Source: a bacterium
Lineage (GTDB): Bacteria > Verrucomicrobiota > Verrucomicrobiia > Limisphaerales > UBA11358
NCBI GenBank assembly: GCA_021817945.1
Contig: JAKAFL010000009.1
Span: 1-64,000, forward strand
DNA length: 64,000 nt
Direction of reading: 5' to 3'
Positions within the stretch are counted from its first letter, which is position 1. Each line of letters begins with the position of its first letter. Below are positions 16,723 through 25,239 of this stretch, piece by piece. A model generated the notes under the pieces. It did no database searches, was not told where the DNA came from, and saw only the letters and a program-made list of their open reading frames with translations. Position numbers and translations under genes: made by a program.

Positions 16723-18087
16723 CTAGAAACGACCCCGAATCTTTCCCTTTTTCAGGAATCCGTCGTAATGCCGCATCATCAGGTGTGATTCCACCTGACG
16801 CATGGTATCCAACAAAACACCCACGGCGATGAGGATGCTGGTTCCACCGAAAAACTGGGCCACGTTCTGGTCAATGCTCAATTGCTTGTAAAGAATGATG
16901 GGGATGGTGGCAATGATGGTGAGAGCAAGCGCGCCCGCCAGTGTGATGCGGCTCATGGCCCGATGCAAATAATCACTGGTCCCCTGACCTGGGCGAACAC
17001 CCGGAATATAACCACCGTTTTTTTTCAAATCATCGGCAATCTGTATCTCGTTAAACTGGGTTGCCACCCAGAAATAGGAAAAGAAAAGAATCATCAACGC
17101 ATAAACCAAAAGATACAGCCATGAGCCGTAGGCGAGATCCATGGCCAGCCCGCGGAATTGGTCCTGCAAAAATGGCACATGAACAATATCCGCCAGTTTT
17201 TGAAGGGCGAGGCTTGGAAACATCAAAATGGATGAGGCAAAAATGATTGGCATGACCCCGGCATAATTGACCTTGAGGGGCATATAGTTGGTGCTGCCCT
17301 GGTACATTTTCTGACCCACCATCCGGCTGGCATACTGGACAGGAATTTTCCGTTGAGCCTGGGTGATGGCGATGACGCCGGCGATGACGGCTATCAGGAG
17401 TATCACAAGCAAAAGACCGGTGCCGATAAGAGAATGGGTGGGGTTCTCGCCGCCAAACATGCCCTCAAGGCCTCTGGCTGCGTTGGGAAGCCTGGCCAGG
17501 ATGTTTGCAGCAATGATGAGCGAAACACCGTTTCCAATACCCCGCTCGGTGATTTGTTCACCCAACCAGACCAGAAGCATGGTACCAGCCGTCATTAAAA
17601 TGACAGATTGGACCACAAACCATGCATGGTTTTGGACTAAAACCAGCGGAGCCATGCTCTGTGGATGCAGCCATCCATTGGCAAAATAAATGCCCTGGCC
17701 CACGCAAAGGACGAGAGTCAGGTAGCGCCCATATTGGACCACTTTGGTGCGACCGTCCGGTTCCCGCACCAATTTGCTTAAACGCGGCCATACCGCCGTC
17801 AGCAATTGAATGATGATGGTGGCGCTGATGTAGGGCATGATGCTCAAGGCAGACACCGCGCACCGATCTGAAGCCCCACCCGCGAAGGTATTGTAGAGGC
17901 CCAGTATGCCGCCGCTGCTTTGAGCCTTTGCTAAATTAGCCGCCAAAACGTTTCCATCAATCCCCGGCAGACGCACAAAACCCAAAAGCTGCGCCACAGC
18001 CAGGAGCCCCAGTGTAAAATAAATCCTGGAACTCAGCTCCGGAATTTTGAAGCAGTTTACAAAGGTGTTGTAAAAGTTGCGCAGCAT
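16723..18087 (-). CDS. secY: Protein translocase subunit SecY
   Basis: The product is 454 residues with about ten hydrophobic segments, the channel of the Sec translocon in the inner membrane. Family signatures include LGIMPYISATII-like text (SALSIMPYISATIIIQLL), GIGNGVSLIIAANI and the cytosolic loop KNGGYIPGVRPGQGTSDYL. It follows rplO, as in most spc operons. It must carry the many secreted proteins of this genome to the periplasm. Confidence 0.97.
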   Translation of the reverse strand: MLRNFYNTFVNCFKIPELSSRIYFTLGLLAVAQLLGFVRLPGIDGNVLAANLAKAQSSGGILGLYNTFAGGASDRCAVSALSIMPYISATIIIQLLTAVWPRLSKLVREPDGRTKVVQYGRYLTLVLCVGQGIYFANGWLHPQSMAPLVLVQNHAWFVVQSVILMTAGTMLLVWLGEQITERGIGNGVSLIIAANILARLPNAARGLEGMFGGENPTHSLIGTGLLLVILLIAVIAGVIAITQAQRKIPVQYASRMVGQKMYQGSTNYMPLKVNYAGVMPIIFASSILMFPSLALQKLADIVHVPFLQDQFRGLAMDLAYGSWLYLLVYALMILFFSYFWVATQFNEIQIADDLKKNGGYIPGVRPGQGTSDYLHRAMSRITLAGALALTIIATIPIILYKQLSIDQNVAQFFGGTSILIAVGVLLDTMRQVESHLMMRHYDGFLKKGKIRGRF

Positions 18088-18102
18088 GAAGCTTTGTTAA
18101 AA

Positions 18103-18579
18103 TCAGGTGGACTGCTTTTCCGCCTGTTTGGATTTTTGGACGATTTCAATGGTGCCGCCCTTGGCCTCAATTTTGGCCTTGGCTGAGGCGCTGAAAGCGT
18201 GTGCCAGAACCTTGAGTTTGCGGGACAACTCGCCATTGCCAAGGATTTTGATCCCTCCGGACCGGCCGTTGGCCAGGCCCACTGTCCTTAATGCCATCTC
18301 GTCCACGCTGGCACCGTCTTCAAAACGGTTCAGATCCCCCACGTTGACACTCAGGTAACGGGTGCCAAAGCGGGTGTTGTTGAAACCGCGCTTGGGAATA
18401 CGGCGATACAAAGGCATCTGGCCGCCTTCAAAACCAATGCGAATGGAACTGCCTGAGCGCGCAGTCTGGCCCTTGCCCCCGCGTCCCGCCGTTTTGCCGT
18501 GGCCGCTGGATTCGCCCTGTCCCAGGCGTTTGGTCCGGTGTTTGGCGCCAGGGCGGGGTTTTAAATTATGAAGTCGCAT
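18103..18579 (-). CDS. rplO: 50S ribosomal protein L15
   Basis: The product is 158 residues. ATG 18579 is chosen because the family begins MRLHNLKPRPGAKHRTKRLG; an upstream reading of 92 more residues is out-of-frame text of rpsE. A clear ribosome site (AAGGAAAAT) precedes it. The Gly/Arg-rich start (GQGESSGHGKTAGRGGKGQ) and the GFEGGQMPLYRRIPKRGF motif are standard. It follows rpsE directly; rpmD (L30), normally between them, is missing. Confidence 0.96.
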   Translation of the reverse strand: MRLHNLKPRPGAKHRTKRLGQGESSGHGKTAGRGGKGQTARSGSSIRIGFEGGQMPLYRRIPKRGFNNTRFGTRYLSVNVGDLNRFEDGASVDEMALRTVGLANGRSGGIKILGNGELSRKLKVLAHAFSASAKAKIEAKGGTIEIVQKSKQAEKQST

Positions 18580-18593
18580 ATTCGATTTTCCTT

Positions 18594-19223
18594 TCAAATG
18601 GTGGCTGGCACAGGCGTGGTGACCTTTTTGATTTCTTTGCCGCGGCTGGCGTAAATCACCTCGCGTGTCCGCAGGTTGAGCAGCGCTTGAAGCGTGGCTT
18701 TCACCACGTTGGCCGCGTTTTTGGAACCCAGGGACTTCGTCAGGATGTCCTTGACACCCGCAGATTCCAAAACTGCCCTCACAGTTTTGCCAGCAATAAT
18801 TCCCGTTCCAGGCGAAGCCGGCTTGAGCAGGATTTTTGCCCCGCCGTAAGTGCAATACACCTCGTGGGGAATGGTGTTATCCTTGATCATCACGGGAAGC
18901 ATCTGGTTGCGTGCCAGTTCACCCCCGCGACGGATGGCATCAGCCACTTCGGCAGCCTTGCCCAAGGCATAACCCACGCGGCCGCGTCGGTCACCCACCA
19001 CAACCAAGGCGCTGAAATTAAAACGGCGCCCGCCTTTCACCACCTTGGAGGAGCGGTTAATGAAAACCACTTTTTCCGACAAATCCTCGCCACCACCCTT
19101 TTCAAAGGCGTTCTCTGGCGCATCGCCGGGTTGGCGACGCCGTCCACCACGGGAGCCACGCCCGCGATCTCCTCCGCCGCCACTGGCGCCTTGTCCTTGT
19201 CCGGGTCTAGTAAATTCAGCCAC
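18594..19223 (-). CDS. rpsE: 30S ribosomal protein S5 with Gly/Arg-rich N-terminal extension
   Basis: The product is 209 residues, longer than the usual 165-170. The core starts near residue 48 (LSEKVVFINRSSKVVKGGRR) and includes FSALVVVGDRRGRVGYALGK and the second domain ILLKPASPGTGIIAGKTVRA. The first 45 residues are Gly/Arg/Gln-rich (GGGGDRGRGSRGGRRR), an RGG-like extension seen in several Planctomycetota/Verrucomicrobiota S5 proteins. It sits between rplR and rplO. Confidence 0.96.
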   Translation of the reverse strand: MAEFTRPGQGQGASGGGGDRGRGSRGGRRRQPGDAPENAFEKGGGEDLSEKVVFINRSSKVVKGGRRFNFSALVVVGDRRGRVGYALGKAAEVADAIRRGGELARNQMLPVMIKDNTIPHEVYCTYGGAKILLKPASPGTGIIAGKTVRAVLESAGVKDILTKSLGSKNAANVVKATLQALLNLRTREVIYASRGKEIKKVTTPVPATI

Positions 19224-19243
19224 AATATTCTTTGGGTTACAGG

Positions 19244-19603
19244 TTAAAATTTCAATCCGCCTTCACGCGCGGAATCGGCCAGCGCCTTTACCTTGCCGTG
19301 GTAACGCCGGGCGCCGCGGTCAAACACCACTTTTTCAATTCCTTTTGCCAGCGCGTTTTTAGCGGCGATGGCCCCCAGTTTTTTAGCTCCTTCCACGTTT
19401 GCGGAAAGCTCGCGGGCCTCGGTCTTGCTGACCGTGGATGCCGAAGCGAGCGTCACGCCTGCTTCATCATCAATGAATTGAACATGAATGTTCTCGTTCG
19501 CAAAGCAAACCGCCATGCGCGGCCTCGATGATGTGCCGGTCACTTTCTTTCGAATCCGCCAGCGCCGCAGTTGGGCCAATTTCAGTTTTTTTTCCGTTTT
19601 CAT
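19244..19603 (-). CDS. rplR: 50S ribosomal protein L18
   Basis: The product is 119 residues. L18 binds 5S rRNA and helps to place it in the large subunit. Motifs: RRWRIRKKVTGTSSRPRMAV, ENIHVQFIDDEAGVTLASAS and the terminal VVFDRGARRYHGKVKALADS. A perfect 8-bp hairpin (19612-19633) lies 8 bases upstream of its ATG and resembles one in front of rplE, which encodes the other 5S-binding protein of this operon. Confidence 0.97.
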   Translation of the reverse strand: MKTEKKLKLAQLRRWRIRKKVTGTSSRPRMAVCFANENIHVQFIDDEAGVTLASASTVSKTEARELSANVEGAKKLGAIAAKNALAKGIEKVVFDRGARRYHGKVKALADSAREGGLKF

Positions 19604-19611
19604 GACTGGTT

Positions 19612-19633
19612 TGCCACGGATCAGGCCGTGGCA
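19612..19633 (-). promoter_or_regulatory. Intercistronic hairpin before rplR
   Basis: On the mRNA strand TGCCACGG and CCGTGGCA pair perfectly around a 6-base loop (CCTGAT). The hairpin lies in the 54-base rplF-rplR gap, 8 bases before the rplR ATG. On the plus strand TTGCCACGGAT and GCCGTG are shared with the hairpin before rplE (21424-21438). It may control translation or be an RNA-processing site; the function is inference. Confidence 0.55.
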
Positions 19634-19657
19634 GTCTTTGGATGGTGTTAATTAAAT

Positions 19658-20194
19658 TTATTGAACTGTCTTGCCTTCCTTGCGCTGGACATGCTCGCCC
19701 GCGTAGCGCACTCCCTTGCCTTTATAAGGCTCCGGAGGATAGAAGCCGCGGATCTCCGCAGCCACCTGGCCCACAACCATTTTGTCAGGACCTTCGATGG
19801 TCAGTTTGGTATTCTCCTCAACCGTCACTTTGATCTGGTCGGGGATGTTGTAATTAATGGGATGGGAATAACCCAAGGTGAGGTTGACCTGTTTGCCAAC
19901 CACTGCGGCTTTGAAACCGACGCCCTGGATTTCAAGCTTTTTGACAAATCCATCCGTGACGCCCTTCACCATGTTGTTGACCAGGGCGCGGCTCAGCCCA
20001 TGCATGGCCTTGGCCTCCGCCCCGTTGCCAGAACGGCTGACCAAAATGTTGGGTCCTTCCACCTTCAAGGAGGTTTGGCGGGGCAACTCCAAATTCAATT
20101 TGCCTTTGGGCCCCTCGACCAGGACGTTCCGGCCTTTGACCTCCACCTTGACTTTGGGCGGAATGGCTATCGGTTGTTTTCCAATGCGCGACAT
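19658..20194 (-). CDS. rplF: 50S ribosomal protein L6
   Basis: The product is 178 residues, the usual length. It has the two duplicated L6 domains and the family start MSRIGKQPIAIPPKVKVEV. The second-domain signature EIRGFYPPEPYKGKGVRYAG is present. It lies 5 bases after rpsH and is followed by a 54-base gap holding the rplR hairpin. Confidence 0.97.
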   Translation of the reverse strand: MSRIGKQPIAIPPKVKVEVKGRNVLVEGPKGKLNLELPRQTSLKVEGPNILVSRSGNGAEAKAMHGLSRALVNNMVKGVTDGFVKKLEIQGVGFKAAVVGKQVNLTLGYSHPINYNIPDQIKVTVEENTKLTIEGPDKMVVGQVAAEIRGFYPPEPYKGKGVRYAGEHVQRKEGKTVQ

Positions 20195-20199
20195 AAATT

Positions 20200-20586
20200 T
20201 TACCAGATATGGCAGAGAAGCTCTCCACCCAGATTTTTGCGGCGGGCCTGGGAATCCGTGAGAAGTCCCTCGGACGTGGAGAGAATGGCCACACCCAATC
20301 CTCCGCGGACACGCGGAATTTCGGTGGCTCCCACGTATTTGCGAAGACCGGGCTTGCTGATTCGCCGGAGGCCTTCAATCACACTTTTTTTACCTTCGTA
20401 TTTCAGCCGGATCTTGATTTTTTTCTTGGCTTCGCCCTCCACGGCAACGTCGTTCACGTAACCCTCGCTTTTCAGGATTCTGGCCACACTTTCCTTGATC
20501 CGGGAGTGCGGCATTTCCACAGCGGGCAGCAGTGCGCGTCCGCCATTGCGGATGCGCGTCAACATGTCAGAAATGGGATCGCTCAT
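20200..20586 (-). CDS. rpsH: 30S ribosomal protein S8
   Basis: The product is 128 residues: MSDPISDMLTRIRNGGRALL at the start, the linker with PGLRKYVGATEIPRVRGGLG, and STSEGLLTDSQARRKNLGGE at the end. S8 is an early 16S-binding protein and in many bacteria represses its own operon. It precedes rplF by 5 bases; the start has no Shine-Dalgarno, only AAAATTTT. Confidence 0.97.
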   Translation of the reverse strand: MSDPISDMLTRIRNGGRALLPAVEMPHSRIKESVARILKSEGYVNDVAVEGEAKKKIKIRLKYEGKKSVIEGLRRISKPGLRKYVGATEIPRVRGGLGVAILSTSEGLLTDSQARRKNLGGELLCHIW

Positions 20587-20592
20587 AAAATT

Positions 20593-20862
20593 TTACCAGC
20601 TTGATTTGGTCACACCGGGTATCAAACCATTCAAGGCAGCCTCCCGGAACGTAAGGCGGGAAACGCCGAATTTGCGCCAGTAACCGCGGCGGCGCCCGCT
20701 CATTTTGCAACGGTTCACCACCCGGGTTGGGCTGGCGTCACGCGGCAGCTTGGCCAGACCGGCGTAGTCCTTCTTGGCCTTCAACTCGGCGCGAAGGGCT
20801 GCATATTTTTTTACCGTGTCCAACTTGCGCTTGTTGCGCTCCAACCATGCTTTCTTGGCCAT
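20593..20862 (-). CDS. rpsN: 30S ribosomal protein S14, zinc-free long form
   Basis: The product is 89 residues. Features are [34 protein letters not shown] and [20 protein letters not shown]. It lacks the CxxC pairs of the short zinc-binding form, so it is the long C-minus type. Its position between rplE and rpsH is standard for the spc operon. Confidence 0.97.
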   Translation of the reverse strand: MAKKAWLERNKRKLDTVKKYAALRAELKAKKDYAGLAKLPRDASPTRVVNRCKMSGRRRGYWRKFGVSRLTFREAALNGLIPGVTKSSW

Positions 20863-20870
20863 AAAAATTA

Positions 20871-21413
20871 TTATTTTTCGGAAAATGGAAAACCCATCAG
20901 CTTCAGCAAATCATGAGCATGCGTGTTGTCGCCGGCTGTGGTGACAATGGTGATGTCCATGCCCTGGGTGCGTTTGACCTTTTCCAGTTCAATCTCCGGA
21001 AAAATGGCCTGGTCGCTGACGCCAAAGGTGTAATTTCCACGTCCGTCAAATTTGCGCGGTGACAATCCCCTGAAATCGCGGATGCGGGGCAGCGCGGTGG
21101 AAACCAGCCGATCAAAAAACTCGAACATGGCATCGTTGCGAAGCGTTACACGGCAGCCAATCGGCTGGTTCTCCCGGAGTTTGAACTGGGCAATCGCCTT
21201 GCGCGAGCGGCTGATGGCCGGCTTTCGCCCGGTGATCAGGGTCAAATCCTTGGCGGCATCATCCATGGCGCCCTTTTCAAGCGAGGCGCTGATGCCCATG
21301 TTCACAACAATTTTGACGAATTTGGGGACTTGGTGAACATTCTTATAGTTGTGCTTCTGCTTCAACGCAGGAACCACCTCATCCTTGTATTTTAAGTAAA
21401 GTCTGGATTTCAT
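20871..21413 (-). CDS. rplE: 50S ribosomal protein L5
   Basis: The product is 180 residues. L5 binds 5S rRNA and forms part of the central protuberance. Motifs: [49 protein letters not shown] and [20 protein letters not shown] hairpin (21424-21438) lies 10 bases before the ATG. The gene follows rplX after a 48-base gap, one of the larger gaps of the operon. Confidence 0.97.
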   Translation of the reverse strand: MKSRLYLKYKDEVVPALKQKHNYKNVHQVPKFVKIVVNMGISASLEKGAMDDAAKDLTLITGRKPAISRSRKAIAQFKLRENQPIGCRVTLRNDAMFEFFDRLVSTALPRIRDFRGLSPRKFDGRGNYTFGVSDQAIFPEIELEKVKRTQGMDITIVTTAGDNTHAHDLLKLMGFPFSEK

Positions 21414-21423
21414 TTTTTGTTGC

Positions 21424-21438
21424 CACGGATTTGCCGTG
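21424..21438 (-). promoter_or_regulatory. Intercistronic hairpin before rplE
   Basis: CACGG and CCGTG pair around a 5-base loop, 10 bases before the rplE ATG on the mRNA strand. On the plus strand the surrounding TTGCCACGGAT and GCCGTG match the rplR hairpin at 19612-19633 at 17 positions with one length change in the loop. Confidence 0.45.
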
Positions 21439-21461
21439 AACTTTTTATCATGCGCCCGGTA

Positions 21462-21701
21462 TCAGGCTCCCTTTGGCGCGGTTTTCCGCACGTTTGAAAT
21501 ATGAATGGTGCCCTCCCGCTCCACGATGGTGCCCTGTGGATTTTGTTGGTTTTTCCGGGTGTGCCGCTTGATCAACTGGAGCCCCTCGACAATCACGCGT
21601 GATTTTTTGGGGAAAACGGCGATGATTCTGCCCTGCTTGCCCTTTTCCCGTCCGGCCAGCACCAGAACCTCGTCCCCTTTTTTGACATGATGTTTGGTCA
21701 T
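21462..21701 (-). CDS. rplX: 50S ribosomal protein L24
   Basis: The product is 79 residues with a KOW motif: VKKGDEVLVLAGREKGKQGR, then VIVEGLQLIKRHTRKN and GTIHISNVRKTAP. The start is ATG 21701; the TTG nine bases upstream, overlapping the rplN stop, would add only three residues. L24 initiates 50S assembly. Gene order rplN-rplX-rplE is standard. Confidence 0.96.
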   Translation of the reverse strand: MTKHHVKKGDEVLVLAGREKGKQGRIIAVFPKKSRVIVEGLQLIKRHTRKNQQNPQGTIVEREGTIHISNVRKTAPKGA

Positions 21702-21706
21702 AATAT

Positions 21707-22072
21707 TCAAATCACTTCCGGAGCCAATGAGATGATCTTCATGAATTTTTTATCTCGCAATTCACGGGCGATGGGACCGAAGATGCGGGTTCCCTTTGGA
21801 TTTAATTCCTTGTCAATGATGACACAGGCATTTCGGTCAAAGCGGAGGTAGGACCCATCATCACGGCGGATGGCCTGGCGTGTGCGCACGATGACAGCGT
21901 CATGAACTTCGCCTTTTTTCACGGAACCGTCCGGGGCGGCTTCCTTGATGTGCACCTTGATGACGTCACCGATGCCGGCATACGTTTGATTGCGGCCCAG
22001 CACACCGATGGCCCAAGCAACCTTGGCCCCGGTGTTGTCCGCCACATCCAGACTGGATCGAACTTGCAACAT
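21707..22072 (-). CDS. rplN: 50S ribosomal protein L14
   Basis: The product is 121 residues: [20 protein letters not shown] at the start, [20 protein letters not shown], then [20 protein letters not shown]14 sits at the subunit interface. It follows rpsQ by 7 bases and precedes rplX by 5. Confidence 0.97.
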   Translation of the reverse strand: MLQVRSSLDVADNTGAKVAWAIGVLGRNQTYAGIGDVIKVHIKEAAPDGSVKKGEVHDAVIVRTRQAIRRDDGSYLRFDRNACVIIDKELNPKGTRIFGPIARELRDKKFMKIISLAPEVI

Positions 22073-22079
22073 AAAATGA

Positions 22080-22376
22080 TTATACGGCTGCGGTTTCTTC
22101 GGCGTTGCGTTCCACGACCTCGACGAGCTGCCAGCGCTTTAAGCGGGACAGCGGGCGGGTTTCCTGAATGCGCACCGTGTCGCCAACCTTGGCTTCCGCT
22201 TTTTCGTCGTGCGCATAGAACTTTTTGTAAGCGGTGACGATTTTCTTGAATTGTGGATGGGAAAAACGGCGTTCCACGCGAACCACGATTGTTTTGGTCA
22301 TCTTGTTGGAGACCACCTGACCCACGCGTTCCTTGCGGTTGCCGCGGGGGGTTGAGGATTTTTGTTCTTCAGCCAT
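22080..22376 (-). CDS. rpsQ: 30S ribosomal protein S17
   Basis: The product is 98 residues. An OB-fold core ([58 protein letters not shown]) follows a polar 16-residue N-terminal extension ([16 protein letters not shown]). It lies between rpmC and rplN as usual. Confidence 0.96.
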   Translation of the reverse strand: MAEEQKSSTPRGNRKERVGQVVSNKMTKTIVVRVERRFSHPQFKKIVTAYKKFYAHDEKAEAKVGDTVRIQETRPLSRLKRWQLVEVVERNAEETAAV

Positions 22377-22384
22377 ACAAAAAG

Positions 22385-22594
22385 TTAACGGGTCGTGGAT
22401 GTTGTCTTGTTGCGCAACGAGGAAATACGCGTTTCAACCCGGGCGATATCCTTTCGCAAGGTGCGCAGGCGCGCGGGTTTTTCCAACTGGGCGCTGGCCT
22501 GCTGGAGGCGCAGCGTAAACATTTCCTGGCGAAGATCCCGTCCTTTGGCAGCCAGTTCCGCCAGCGTCAGATCTTTTAATTCGTCAAATTTCAT
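22385..22594 (-). CDS. rpmC: 50S ribosomal protein L29
   Basis: The product is 69 residues with a coiled helix pair: [55 protein letters not shown] 22594 gives the family start; upstream residues of a longer reading overlap rplP and are discarded. L29 lies at the peptide tunnel exit. Confidence 0.95.
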   Translation of the reverse strand: MKFDELKDLTLAELAAKGRDLRQEMFTLRLQQASAQLEKPARLRTLRKDIARVETRISSLRNKTTSTTR

Positions 22595-22604
22595 AAAAAG
22601 TAAC

Positions 22605-23027
22605 TCAGGCCGCGTGAGGATGACGGGAAACGAACTTGGTTTTGATGGGCATCTTGGTGGCAGCCAATCGCATGGATTCACGGGCCTCCGCCTCAGTCAC
22701 GCCATCCACTTCAAAAAGGATGTTTGCCGGCTTGATCACGGCCACCCAGCCTTCCAACGGCGCCTTTCCTTTTCCCATTCGGGTTTCCAGCGGCTTCTTG
22801 GTGAAAGACTTCTGCGGGAACACGCGAATCCACATCTTTCCCTTGCGCTTCATGTTGCGGGTGATGGCCACGCGCGCGGCCTCCAATTGCTTGGAATCCA
22901 TCCAGCAGCGTTCCAAGGCCATCAAACCGTATTCGCCGAAGGCGACCGTGCTGCCGCGCAAGGCCATGCCCTTGCGGCTTCCACGGTGCATTTTGCGAAA
23001 TTTTACTCTTGCCGGTTGCATTGCCAT
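22605..23027 (-). CDS. rplP: 50S ribosomal protein L16
   Basis: The product is 140 residues: [61 protein letters not shown]16 organises the tRNA-binding sites of the large subunit. The start is [10 protein letters not shown] with a possible GGAAAG site upstream. It follows rpsC after 38 bases. Confidence 0.97.
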   Translation of the reverse strand: MAMQPARVKFRKMHRGSRKGMALRGSTVAFGEYGLMALERCWMDSKQLEAARVAITRNMKRKGKMWIRVFPQKSFTKKPLETRMGKGKAPLEGWVAVIKPANILFEVDGVTEAEARESMRLAATKMPIKTKFVSRHPHAA

Positions 23028-23065
23028 ATCAAATGTCTTTCCTTAAAATTTCAACTGGCCCCAGG

Positions 23066-23734
23066 TCAGCTTTTTGCCTTGTTATCCACGGCGGGTTCAT
23101 TCCGCTTGGGTTTGTTTTCACCCTTGCAGATCCAGCATTTCACGCCCAGCTTTCCGTAAACGGTGAGGGCCTCGGCAAACCCATAGTCAATGTCCGCGCG
23201 CAGCGTGTGCAACGGAACACGTCCCCAGTGGTACAGCTCGGTGCGGGCCAGTTCAGCCCCGCCCAAACGCCCTGCACAGCGAATTTTAATTCCCTCCGCG
23301 CCAAAATCCCTGGCAGTTTGAAGGGCTTTTTTCATGGCGCGCCTGAATGAAACCCGGCGCTCCAACTGCAACGCAATGTTTTCAGCCACCAATTGCGCAT
23401 CCAATTCAGGCTGCTTCACCTCCACAATGTCCACATAAACCTCTTTGCCCGTCTTGAGGCTCAATTCCTCCTTCAACTTGTCAATTTCAGACCCCTTACG
23501 GCCAATCACCACGCCTGGGCGGGCGGTGAGGATGGTCACGCGGCAGCGATTGGTGGCGCGTTCAATCAAAATTTTGGGAACCGAGGCCGACTCCAGCTTC
23601 TTTTTAAGCAATGCCCGGATTTCGCGATCCTCGTTCAGCAACTGGCCAAACTCTTTTTTGCCGGCATACCATTTGGAACGCCAGTCTTTGTTGACCGCGA
23701 CGCGCAGACCGATTGGATTGGATTTTTGACCCAT
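23066..23734 (-). CDS. rpsC: 30S ribosomal protein S3
   Basis: The product is 222 residues. The KH domain ([20 protein letters not shown]) and C-terminal domain ([40 protein letters not shown]) are intact, preceded by [21 protein letters not shown]3 lies at the mRNA entry pore. It follows rplV by 15 bases. Confidence 0.97.
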   Translation of the reverse strand: MGQKSNPIGLRVAVNKDWRSKWYAGKKEFGQLLNEDREIRALLKKKLESASVPKILIERATNRCRVTILTARPGVVIGRKGSEIDKLKEELSLKTGKEVYVDIVEVKQPELDAQLVAENIALQLERRVSFRRAMKKALQTARDFGAEGIKIRCAGRLGGAELARTELYHWGRVPLHTLRADIDYGFAEALTVYGKLGVKCWICKGENKPKRNEPAVDNKAKS

Positions 23735-23749
23735 ATTAATGCTTGGGGA

Positions 23750-24082
23750 TTATTCGTCTGACAAAGTAATTTTGATATGGCAACGGCGCTTGATAATGGG
23801 ACCGGCCGAGCCGCGAGCCTTGGGGGTGAAACGCTTCATGCTGGTCGCGGTTCCGGCAACGGCTTCCTTCACCCGCAACCCTTCCGGGCGCATGTCCGCG
23901 TTGTTCGTCGCATTGGCGATGGCGGAGTGCAGGGTCTTGGCCACAAACCGGGCCCCCTTCCTCGGCACCACGGCCAATACCGCTTCTGCCTGAAGTGCAG
24001 GCAACCCTTGAATTTGACGCACCACCTCCCGCATCTTCTGAGCGGACATCGGTACGTTCCTGGCAATCGCAAAAACTTCCAT
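23750..24082 (-). CDS. rplV: 50S ribosomal protein L22
   Basis: The product is 110 residues: ARNVPMSAQKMREVVRQIQG, the ANATNNADMRPEGL segment, and the extended loop RFTPKARGSAGPIIKRRCHI that reaches into the peptide exit tunnel and is a known macrolide contact in other bacteria. It lies 4 bases after rpsS. Confidence 0.97.
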   Translation of the reverse strand: MEVFAIARNVPMSAQKMREVVRQIQGLPALQAEAVLAVVPRKGARFVAKTLHSAIANATNNADMRPEGLRVKEAVAGTATSMKRFTPKARGSAGPIIKRRCHIKITLSDE

Positions 24083-24086
24083 AAAT

Positions 24087-24368
24087 CTATTTGGCCTCCG
24101 CCTTGGCGGTGTGGGCTCCGTGCTTTTTAAAGGTTCGCGTCAAGGAAAACTCACCCAGCTTGTGACCCACCATGTTTTCCGTGATAAAAATGGGATTAAA
24201 CACCTTGCCGTTGTGAACGGTAAAGGTAAGCCCCACAAAATCAGGGGTGATGGTGGAGCGACGCGACCAGGTTTTGATCGGGCTTTTCTGATTGGTGCTT
24301 TTCGCCTTTTGGATTTTCTCCAGCAGGTGTTCTTCAACAAACGGGCCTTTTTTGATCGAGCGTCCCAT
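24087..24368 (-). CDS. rpsS: 30S ribosomal protein S19
   Basis: The product is 93 residues: [59 protein letters not shown]19 lies in the head of the 30S subunit. It follows rplB by 16 bases. Confidence 0.97.
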   Translation of the reverse strand: MGRSIKKGPFVEEHLLEKIQKAKSTNQKSPIKTWSRRSTITPDFVGLTFTVHNGKVFNPIFITENMVGHKLGEFSLTRTFKKHGAHTAKAEAK

Positions 24369-24384
24369 ATAAATTATTGATCAA

Positions 24385-25239
24385 TTATTTATTCTTGATT
24401 GGCAACCCATTGCGGCGCACCACAATGAAGCGGTTGGAAAATTTAAATTTAGGCCTGGTTTTGCCACCCTTGGCCACCTTGCCCCATGGGGACATCAACT
24501 GTTGCCATCCGCCGCCGCCTTTTGATTTGCCCTGACCACCACCGTTGGGGTGATCCACAGGATTCCGAGCCATGCCACGGGTGATCCCGCGAATGCCACG
24601 GTGCCTGGAGCGGCCCGCCTTGCCCAAAATGACGTTTTCGTGCTCCGTGTTCCCAACCTGCCCTATAGTGGCGTAACACTCTTCGTTCACCTTGCGGATT
24701 TCACCGGAGGGCAGGCGAATCTGGGCGTATCCTTCATCAATCGACATTAACGTGGCTGCCCCGCCGGCTGAACGCACCACTTGCCCCCCTTTTCCGGGCG
24801 TCAATTCAAGGTTGTGAATGGCGCTACTCACAGGTATTGCCTTGAGCGGCAAAGCATTGCCAACTTCTGGAGGCGCTGATGGCCCGCTCGAAACTTTTCC
24901 GCCCACCTTGATTCCAACAGGCGCCAGAATGTATCGCTTTTCTCCGTCCGCGTACTGCAACAGGGCCAAGCGCGCCGAACGCATGGGATCATATTCAATG
25001 GCCGCCACGGTAGCTTCCACACCATGCTTGTTTCGTTTGAAATCAACCAGACGGATCTTTTGCTTATGGCCCCCGCCTATGCCGCGGGCTGTCACACGAC
25101 CGTAAGCATTACGTCCGCCGGTCTTCTTGCGAATTTCCACCAGCGATTTTTCCGGTCTCGTCTTTGTAATATCGCTGAAATCCGCGATCGTAATGTATCG
25201 CGTTGATGGTGTCAGCGGCCTAAATGTTTTAACTGGCAT
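24385..25239 (-). CDS. rplB: 50S ribosomal protein L2
   Basis: The product is 284 residues and is the first gene of the run on this strand. The peptidyl-transferase-associated C-terminus is complete ([33 protein letters not shown]), as is the N-terminal SH3-like part ([20 protein letters not shown]). Usually rplW, rplD, rplC and rpsJ precede rplB in the S10 operon; here the upstream DNA is a 372-base intergenic stretch and then a divergent sensor kinase, so the operon is split at this point. No Shine-Dalgarno; a 5-bp hairpin ends 9 bases before the ATG. Confidence 0.97.
   Translation of the reverse strand: MPVKTFRPLTPSTRYITIADFSDITKTRPEKSLVEIRKKTGGRNAYGRVTARGIGGGHKQKIRLVDFKRNKHGVEATVAAIEYDPMRSARLALLQYADGEKRYILAPVGIKVGGKVSSGPSAPPEVGNALPLKAIPVSSAIHNLELTPGKGGQVVRSAGGAATLMSIDEGYAQIRLPSGEIRKVNEECYATIGQVGNTEHENVILGKAGRSRHRGIRGITRGMARNPVDHPNGGGQGKSKGGGGWQQLMSPWGKVAKGGKTRPKFKFSNRFIVVRRNGLPIKNK

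Noticed and set aside
18580-18855. A 92-residue N-terminal extension of L15
   Set aside because: It is an out-of-frame reading of rpsE; the family start and a good ribosome site are at 18579.
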